Assembly (NCBI GenBank): GCA_012103475.1
Contig: WLWS01000002.1
Span: 62,001 to 126,000, forward strand
DNA from: Gammaproteobacteria bacterium
Lineage (GTDB): Bacteria > Pseudomonadota > Gammaproteobacteria > Eutrophobiales > Eutrophobiaceae
Direction of reading: 5' to 3'
Length of the DNA: 64,000 bases
Position numbers and translations under genes: made by a program. Shown here piece after piece: positions 58,634 through 64,000 of the stretch; position 1 is the stretch's first letter; each line of letters begins with the position of its first letter. A model generated the notes under the pieces. It did not search any database. It was not told where the DNA came from and saw only the letters and a list, made by a program, of their open reading frames with translations.

Positions 58634-59491
58634 TTAAGACGCAGATTTAATTTCGTAACTGGTGTTCCACTGGTTATTCTGAGTATCCACCGCCTCAACT
58701 GTCATCAGCCCTTCGCCCTCTGGTCGGAAATAAAACCTGAAGCTGGGATCCATACTGACTGAAAATGTCAGTTGAGCTTTCAAGACAGTTTTACCGGCGT
58801 AATCGACTTTAATTTCACGAACGAAATGTGGTGGGGGCATTACTCGTGAACCAATCCTCATCGGTTGAAGACCAGTGATATTCGGATGCTTTATTTTAAG
58901 CTGCACCAAATTCGGTTTGGATAATTCCAATTCGCCTACATTGCGAATTTTCATTTTTCCCATATTGGCAATTGATTCACCGATACTTTTTGGTGGAGGG
59001 GCAGAGCATGCACCAGTTGCCCGGACAAAGCTCTTAGCCATAAAAAGCTCTCCCGTATTCATTTCAGCGATAGCGCGAACAAAAGTAAAATCATCAACCC
59101 TGACGCGCATAGCAAGGTCGGCCTTGCCGCTATCTTGTGAGAGTTCGAAAACCCCTACCAGCGGCAAAGGGTTTTTATCAATATATATGTGTATCTTCCG
59201 GATGTAATAATCTGTGTTCTGGTCCATTTTTGTGTGAACAGAAATGGGAACAATCGTCGCGTCTTCAGCTCGATATGGTGCCTTCACCTCCAGAACATTC
59301 TGCTCCGCACCTTCAATTATTTGTCTCGACTGAAACGCGCCAATTTTGAGTTTTTCCCAAACGGCATCGGATTGTTTCTGACGGAAGTCTGCAGGGGCGA
59401 CATCTGCAATACCGGACTGAGAAACAAGGGCGAAGGGTAACAATATAAGGAGTTTCCAGATAAATACTTGAATGTTCGCGTTTTTGTGCAT
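58634..59491 (-). CDS. Quinoprotein dehydrogenase-associated SoxYZ-like carrier
   Basis: 285 residues. Signal peptide (about 1-30), an N-terminal SoxY-like domain ending in ATGACSAPPP that holds the carrier Cys (compare GGCGG of SoxY), and a SoxZ-like C-terminal domain (about 190-280; MRIGSRVMPPPHFVREI, SMDPSFRFYFRPE). The fused form is known to occur with PQQ-dependent dehydrogenases rather than thiosulfate oxidation genes. The load it carries is unknown. No other sox gene is present. Confidence 0.85.
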   Translation of the reverse strand: MHKNANIQVFIWKLLILLPFALVSQSGIADVAPADFRQKQSDAVWEKLKIGAFQSRQIIEGAEQNVLEVKAPYRAEDATIVPISVHTKMDQNTDYYIRKIHIYIDKNPLPLVGVFELSQDSGKADLAMRVRVDDFTFVRAIAEMNTGELFMAKSFVRATGACSAPPPKSIGESIANMGKMKIRNVGELELSKPNLVQLKIKHPNITGLQPMRIGSRVMPPPHFVREIKVDYAGKTVLKAQLTFSVSMDPSFRFYFRPEGEGLMTVEAVDTQNNQWNTSYEIKSAS

Positions 59492-60010
59492 GGACTGGCT
59501 TGCCTGTTTGATTTTTAAGGTTGATTAAATAGACCGGAATTATCGGAAAAATATCCCCGCAATCACGAAATGTAGCGTTCCATAGGCACCAGAATCAAGC
59601 ACGAAGATTTATGTGCGTTTGCACATTAAATTTTAGCGTCCGAATCAGTCTGGGAGCCAATATTAGCTTGCTTGTGCCCTCAAAGTTTCCTAAGATAACC
59701 ACAGCTTAAAGCAGTCATAATAATTAAGCGGTTATACGGATATTAAGTGTTGTATTGGTAGATGTGCCTACAATCTTGACACATTAAAACATGTGAAACG
59801 GCCCCGTTCGGGGGAAAGTCTGGTAAGGCAGGCTTGAGCGTTGTGATTTCTTGTTGAATTTTAAAAGGGATATAACCAGTACCGATACTATGATAAAAAT
59901 GCATTCCAAATGTGTTGCTTACAGTTTTTTTAACATGATATTTTCCGCGTTATTAAACGCTTGGCGAAACTGAATAGTATGCCCGAGCAACAAGCACTGC
60001 CTATATCTCT

Positions 60011-60039
60011 CAGTGACGCTACTCACACGTCAGTGTCGC
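60011..60039 (+). promoter_or_regulatory. Direct repeat upstream of xoxF, candidate operator
   Basis: CAGTGACGC at 60011-60019 and CAGTGTCGC at 60031-60039 match in eight of nine bases and start exactly 20 bases apart, about two helical turns, as response-regulator sites often do. Confidence 0.4.
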
Positions 60040-60120
60040 AAACAGTTTCATCTTTTGGCCGGTCTGGTTCCAGACCGCTTATTTCTAATTCACTTGTAGT
60101 GATTAACTCTTTGATGTCGA

Positions 60121-60167
60121 TTGATCTCGAGGCATCCGAGGGTTTTTTTGTCTAAATTCGAGATCAA
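60121..60167 (+). promoter_or_regulatory. Competing hairpins in the xoxF leader (attenuator-like)
   Basis: TTGATCTCGA (60121-60130) is perfectly complementary to TCGAGATCAA (60158-60167). Inside, CTCG (60126-60129) can alternatively pair with CGAG (60137-60140), which is followed by GG and seven T (60143-60149). The two folds exclude each other, as in a terminator/antiterminator switch. The terminator stem is short. Confidence 0.45.
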
Positions 60168-60203
60168 TAACATGATCAACTAATAAATATAGAGGAGGAG
60201 GTC

Positions 60204-62141
60204 ATGAGTAAATTATCCTTGAAGTATTGGATGATTGCCGTCCTGGCCCTGGTGGTTCCGTTGACTGGTTCTGCGAACGATGAAGTTCGTAAGCTGATTG
60301 ACAATCCAAACTACTGGGCTTTTCCGGGTGGCGATTACAACAACTGGCGATATTCTGAGTTGAAGCAAATCAACAATAAGAATGCCGGTAACATTGTAAC
60401 GGCGTGGACGTTTTCCACAGGTCGTTTACAAGGCCATGAAGGTGGTCCTCTGGTTCTGCCGTCGAGTGCGACAGGTCTGGGATCAGATCACCTTTTCATT
60501 CACTCATCATTCCCTAATGATGTTTTCGCCATCAATCTTGATGACTTAACCATTACCTGGGCATATGAGCCACAACAAAACGAAGCAGAAACTGTGCCGA
60601 TTATGTGTTGTGACATTGTTAACCGTGGTTTGGGTTATAGCATGGGGCAGATTTATCTGCAGCAGGCTGACTCCAAACTGGTTGCTTTGAACGCAAAAAC
60701 CGGTAAGGAAGTATGGCACGCCTGGAATGGTGGGGATATCCCAGCATCACTAGGTGGACCTCACAGTCCTAAAACAGGTATGTCCAACACAAACGCTCCA
60801 CATCCTATGAAGGATAAAGTCATCACCGGTTGTTCTGGTGCTGAGTTTGGCGTTCGTTGCTGGTTAGCTGCTTACAATGCTAAAGATGGTTCCTTAGCAT
60901 GGCGTGCTTTCAGCATGGGTCCTGATGAAGATATTCTCTTCGATAAAAACACTACTTCTTTAGGTAAGAAAGTCGGTAAAGACTCTTCCCTGAAGTCCTG
61001 GTGTTCTAACAGCGACTGGAAAGCGCCTGCTCGTGGTCCAAGCAAGTGTAAAGGACTGAGCGATCAGTGGAAAACTGGTGGTGGTTCAACCTGGGGCTGG
61101 TGGCCAGCTGACTTTGAAGAAAACCTGCTCTATTACGGGTCAGGTAACCCTTCAACCTGGAACCCTGTCGTTCGTCCTGGTGACAATAAGTGGTCTATGA
61201 CCATTTTTGCACGTGATATCGACACTGGTGTTGCTCGTTGGGTTTATCAGATGACTCCTCATGATGAGTGGGACTATGATGGCATCAACGAAATGATTCT
61301 TGCCGATATTAAAGTTAAAGGTAAGAAAACACCTGCACTGGTTCACTTCGATCGTAACGGTTATGGCTATACCATGAACCGTAAGACTGGCGCTTTGCTA
61401 GTTGCTGAGAAGTATGACCCAGCTGTTAACTGGTCAACTCATGTTGACATGAAAACAGGCTATCCACAGACCGTAGACAAGTACAGTACTCACCATAACG
61501 GTGAAGATGTGGTATCCAAGGACGTATGTCCTGCTGCATTGGGTACGAAAGATCAGCAACCAGCTGCTTTCAGCCCACGTACAAACTTGTTCTATGTTCC
61601 AACCAACCACGTATGTATGACCTATGAGCCAGTCAGCTATGCTGCTGGTGGTAACCAGTATGTTGCTGGTCAGCCATACGTTAACGCAAACCTGACAATG
61701 TACCCTGCCGGAGCCGTTATGAAAGACGGTACTGACAACATGGGTAACTTCATTGCCTGGGATGCTAGCGCAGGTAAGATCAAATGGTCTATTCCTGAGC
61801 AGTGGTCGGTTTGGAGTGGCGCGCTGGCAACAGCTGGTGACGTCGTTTTCTACGGTACTCTCGAAGGTTATGCTAAAGCAATTGACGCGAAAAGCGGTAA
61901 GTTGCTTTGGAAGTTCAAAACACCTTCCGGAATTATCGGAAACTTCAATACCTGGCAGCATAAAGGTAAGCAATATGTCGGCATCCTCTCCGGAATCGGT
62001 GGTTGGGCTGGCGCTGTTGTTGCTATACCTGGCTTAGCCGCGGCACCGGATACTGCAGCTCTTGGTGCAGTTGGTGGTTATCGCGACCTACTCAACTCAG
62101 CTCGTAACTCGGGCGTGTTGATGGTATTTAGCCTGCCGTAA
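60204..62141 (+). CDS. xoxF: Lanthanide-type methanol dehydrogenase XoxF
   Basis: 645 residues with a 24-residue signal (cleavage after GSA). PQQ enzyme oxidising methanol, possibly to formate, in the periplasm. Active-site features (precursor numbering): vicinal Cys135-Cys136, GAE with Glu214, GNPS with Asn315, and WDYD with catalytic Asp357 and Asp359, the additional Asp that marks rare-earth-binding enzymes. Codon use is far more restricted than in its neighbours, signalling high expression, and the ribosome-binding site is near-perfect. A strong terminator follows, so later genes need read-through or another promoter. Confidence 0.95.
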   Translation: MSKLSLKYWMIAVLALVVPLTGSANDEVRKLIDNPNYWAFPGGDYNNWRYSELKQINNKNAGNIVTAWTFSTGRLQGHEGGPLVLPSSATGLGSDHLFIHSSFPNDVFAINLDDLTITWAYEPQQNEAETVPIMCCDIVNRGLGYSMGQIYLQQADSKLVALNAKTGKEVWHAWNGGDIPASLGGPHSPKTGMSNTNAPHPMKDKVITGCSGAEFGVRCWLAAYNAKDGSLAWRAFSMGPDEDILFDKNTTSLGKKVGKDSSLKSWCSNSDWKAPARGPSKCKGLSDQWKTGGGSTWGWWPADFEENLLYYGSGNPSTWNPVVRPGDNKWSMTIFARDIDTGVARWVYQMTPHDEWDYDGINEMILADIKVKGKKTPALVHFDRNGYGYTMNRKTGALLVAEKYDPAVNWSTHVDMKTGYPQTVDKYSTHHNGEDVVSKDVCPAALGTKDQQPAAFSPRTNLFYVPTNHVCMTYEPVSYAAGGNQYVAGQPYVNANLTMYPAGAVMKDGTDNMGNFIAWDASAGKIKWSIPEQWSVWSGALATAGDVVFYGTLEGYAKAIDAKSGKLLWKFKTPSGIIGNFNTWQHKGKQYVGILSGIGGWAGAVVAIPGLAAAPDTAALGAVGGYRDLLNSARNSGVLMVFSLP

Positions 62142-62173
62142 GCTGACTTTAAGTCACGCTTAAAAGTAGTATG

Positions 62174-62206
62174 AATCCCCGGTATCGAAAGGTACCGGGG
62201 ATTTTT
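62174..62206 (+). terminator. Strong terminator after xoxF
   Basis: AATCCCCGGTA (62174-62184) and TACCGGGGATT (62193-62203) form a perfect 11-base stem with an 8-base loop, running into a T tract. Confidence 0.95.
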
Positions 62207-62412
62207 GTTTTATCGAAGTAAGAAATAAAGCCGGTGTGAAACTTGTTTTTTATTCCAAGGTCACATCATTATGAATGTTTGAAGAACATATCTATAGTGA
62301 TGTGCAAAGAGTTATTTTATCCTTTAAAATATCGGCGCCCTTGACCCGATATAAAAAAATATTTTTTGGTGGTTCGCCATCAACCAACAAATTAAGTAGG
62401 AGATAGTTAGCA

Positions 62413-62847
62413 ATGAGTATTAACAGATTCCTTTTTTCAGCAATTACCTTGTTTTCCCTGATAGTATCTACAAGTTCTGTATTTGCCGAAACTCATACCA
62501 TCAACGCCGAAGCTCGACGTTTCGTTGCGGATATAGCTTATATTCAACCCGGTGATACAGTTGGCTGGATCAACATGACATCACATAACACCGTGTCGAT
62601 TGATGGCCTGATACCTGAAGGTGCCGAACCCTGGCGCAGTGAATTAGGGCAAAACCTTAAATTGACTCTGGATATAGAAGGTGTCTACGCTTACGTGTGT
62701 GAGCCTCATCTTGGATTTGGTATGGTTGGTTTAATTATTGTGGGAGAGCCCACAAACCTGGAAGCTGTGCGCGCGGCTGCATTGGAGTTACAGGGACCAT
62801 ATCGACGAATACTTGGTAAGTTAAAGAAAGTGCAGGGTCCCAAGTAG
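62413..62847 (+). CDS. Pseudoazurin-type cupredoxin
   Basis: 144 residues with a signal peptide (cleavage after VFA, 25). Type I copper ligands are His58, Cys96, His99 and Met104; the spacings 38, 3 and 5 equal those of pseudoazurin. A C-terminal helical extension (about 118-144) follows the fold, also as in pseudoazurin. Located between xoxF and the XoxJ-like gene, where a cytochrome c is expected, it is a candidate electron acceptor. Ribosome-binding site TAGGAGA is 9 bases upstream. Confidence 0.88.
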   Translation: MSINRFLFSAITLFSLIVSTSSVFAETHTINAEARRFVADIAYIQPGDTVGWINMTSHNTVSIDGLIPEGAEPWRSELGQNLKLTLDIEGVYAYVCEPHLGFGMVGLIIVGEPTNLEAVRAAALELQGPYRRILGKLKKVQGPK

Positions 62848-62856
62848 AAAGATAAT

Positions 62857-63732
62857 TTGCTACAAACTGGAATAACTATGTTTATAAAAAGATCTCTGCT
62901 CCTGTCAGGTCTGAGTTTACTTATGCTGCAGGTGAACGCCGCTCCTACCCCTGGTGTTGGCGCACTCAAAGTGTGTGCTGACCCCTATAATCTTCCTTAC
63001 TCGAATAAAGATGGTGAGGGCTTTGAAAACAAAATCGCCGAATTGTTCGCGGCCGATTTAGGCGTGCCTCTCAAATATGAGTGGTTTCCACAGCGGATGG
63101 GTTTCATAAGAAACACTCTAAAAGCAGAAGGCACAGATGGCGGCTTTAAGTGTGATTTAGTCATAGGTGTTCCAGATCGCTTCGAGTTGGCGGCGACGAC
63201 CAAAGCATACTACGCATCGACCTACGCCTTTGTGTATGCGAAAGGACGCGGTCTTGACGAAATGAAAGAGCCGAAGGATATCAGCAAGATATCAGACGAG
63301 GCAAAACAAAAAATTCGAATTGGCGCTTTTGACAGGGGACCAGGCCAACTCTGGCTCTTTAAAAATGGCCTTTTCGCTAGGATGAAGCCCTATATGTCGC
63401 AATCCGGAGACGTAAGGGTTAATCCAATTAATATTCTTGATGACATTGTGGCGGACAAAATAGACGCGACTGTTATTTGGGGACCTATTGCGGGTTTCTA
63501 TGCGAAAAACAGTGAAGCGGATCTGGAAGTCATTCCTTTGCCTAGCGGTAAAGATAACCCGGAAATGAAATTCGATTACAACATGTCAATGGCTGTCCGA
63601 TATGGAGAAAACAAATGGAAGGGTGCAGTTAACGAACTGATTAACAGGAACAAGGATAAGATTAAAGCTATTCTGGATGACTACGGTATCCCGGTCGTTC
63701 CCGTTAAACAAAGTGCAGAAGATAATGATTAG
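62857..63732 (+). CDS. xoxJ: Quinoprotein dehydrogenase-associated substrate-binding-like protein (MxaJ/XoxJ type)
   Basis: 291 residues; the ATG at 62878 is also in frame and would begin MFIKRSLLLSG with a cleaner signal peptide. The family opening LKVCADPYNLPYSNKDGEGFENKIAEL fragment, then CDLVIGVPDRFE and VIWGPIAGFYAK, place it in the periplasmic-binding-protein fold group tied to methanol dehydrogenases. XoxJ is thought to assist XoxF activation. Starts 9 bases after the cupredoxin gene. Confidence 0.88.
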   Translation: MLQTGITMFIKRSLLLSGLSLLMLQVNAAPTPGVGALKVCADPYNLPYSNKDGEGFENKIAELFAADLGVPLKYEWFPQRMGFIRNTLKAEGTDGGFKCDLVIGVPDRFELAATTKAYYASTYAFVYAKGRGLDEMKEPKDISKISDEAKQKIRIGAFDRGPGQLWLFKNGLFARMKPYMSQSGDVRVNPINILDDIVADKIDATVIWGPIAGFYAKNSEADLEVIPLPSGKDNPEMKFDYNMSMAVRYGENKWKGAVNELINRNKDKIKAILDDYGIPVVPVKQSAEDND

Positions 63733-63742
63733 AATAAGAAGA

Positions 63743-64000
63743 ATGAATAAATTGGAAAAAAGAAGATTACTACCTGCAGTTGTCGTGAGCTGCTGTTTTA
63801 TGCTTGTTACGGGAAATTCAGCACTGGCGGTTTCAGATGTTGATAAGGTAAAGGAAGAAATTGAACCGAATATTGGCAGGATGGGAGACTCGGTGATTGT
63901 CGATGCAGAAAAGTTTGACTTTTCTGATGCAGAGCGAAAACTGTGGCTTAATGATCATCTGGGGAATGTCGAAAAACCTGCACGCTTATACTACGAGTTT
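63743..64000 (+). CDS. Secreted protein of unknown family, truncated by window end
   Basis: Reading from the ATG at 63743 gives 86 residues to the window edge. Signal peptide (about 1-32, cleavage after SALA), then a charged segment and FDFSDAERKLWLNDHLGNV...RLYYEF. It starts 10 bases after the xoxJ-like stop and probably shares its operon. No haem motif has appeared by residue 86. I do not recognise the family. Confidence 0.6.
   Translation, partial: MNKLEKRRLLPAVVVSCCFMLVTGNSALAVSDVDKVKEEIEPNIGRMGDSVIVDAEKFDFSDAERKLWLNDHLGNVEKPARLYYEF

Larger units (their letters stand above)
59492..60203 (+). promoter_or_regulatory. 712-base regulatory and leader region of xoxF
   Basis: No convincing gene. 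It contains several structural elements: palindrome ATGTGC-GTTT-GCACAT (59611-59626), hairpin CCCC-GTTC-GGGG (59802-59813), direct repeat CAGTGACGC/CAGTGTCGC exactly 20 bases apart (60011-60039), inverted repeat CGGTCTGG-TT-CCAGACCG (60060-60077), a competing-hairpin region (60121-60167), and a very strong ribosome-binding site AGGAGGAGGT before the ATG. I could not place a confident promoter. Confidence 0.5.

Noticed and set aside
59795-59840. RNase P-like GGGGAAAGTCTGG sequence
   Set aside because: Only a short fragment resembles RNase P RNA; the remaining conserved regions are absent.
59961-60155. 64-codon frame just upstream of xoxF
   Set aside because: Starts at TTG with no ribosome-binding site, overlaps the direct repeats and hairpins of the leader and has no family-like pattern; not a PqqA peptide either, since the Glu-x3-Tyr motif is missing.

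Overview
The window looks like a chromosome segment of a gammaproteobacterium with methylotroph-type periplasmic chemistry. The gene orders are gammaproteobacterial: initiator tRNA-rimP-nusA-infB-rbfA-truB-rpsO-pnp, rpsP-rimM-trmD-rplS, and hldE-hldD-waaA for LPS inner core. The right end carries a lanthanide-type methanol dehydrogenase (XoxF) with accessory genes. Intergenic DNA is AT-rich and coding DNA is moderate in GC by eye. I cannot name a genus.

Layout: 1-4.6 kb: partial Mth938-like gene, adk, a lysine-rich histone-like gene with a frameshifted basic extension, mrcB (PBP1b) and a TPR lipoprotein. 4.5-8.6 kb: an orphan FhlB-like/FliK-like pair, then the AmmeMemoRadiSam system (Memo-AMMECR1 fusion divergent from its radical SAM enzyme). 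8.6-17.5 kb: the metY-nusA-infB-rpsO-pnp translation/RNA-decay supercluster. 17.6-24.5 kb: sigma factor with membrane partner, MAPEG protein, an isoquinoline-oxidoreductase-like molybdenum hydroxylase pair, an ATPase paired with MetA, and DUF4389. 25-40.4 kb: a 3128-residue surface protein followed by a TolC-like lipoprotein (split by a frameshift), a periplasmic adaptor, a GAF-TM-HlyD adaptor and a PqqD-like/M50/HlyD fusion, with no ABC ATPase. 40.4-54.3 kb: rimO, a PQQ-type propeller with an altered active site, a BASS transporter, argS, ygfA, the rpsP operon, xerD, a GspE/PilB ATPase, dsbC and DUF3108. 54.4-58.1 kb: hldE, hldD, waaA. 58.2-64 kb: a small Cys-rich periplasmic protein, SoxYZ-like carrier, xoxF, pseudoazurin-type cupredoxin, a MxaJ/XoxJ-type binding protein and a truncated secreted protein.

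Most interesting: (1) the 25-40 kb cluster, which reads as an exporter for a giant adhesin built from a TolC protein, two adaptors and a membrane M50 peptidase instead of an ABC transporter; (2) the xoxF locus, where a blue-copper protein rather than a cytochrome c lies next to XoxF and the xoxF leader has competing hairpins resembling an attenuator; (3) three reading-frame breaks at or next to short A or T runs (histone-like gene, tolC-like gene, trmD), each separating a gene from a continuation that makes biological sense in another frame. All family assignments come from reading the sequence; no database search was possible.
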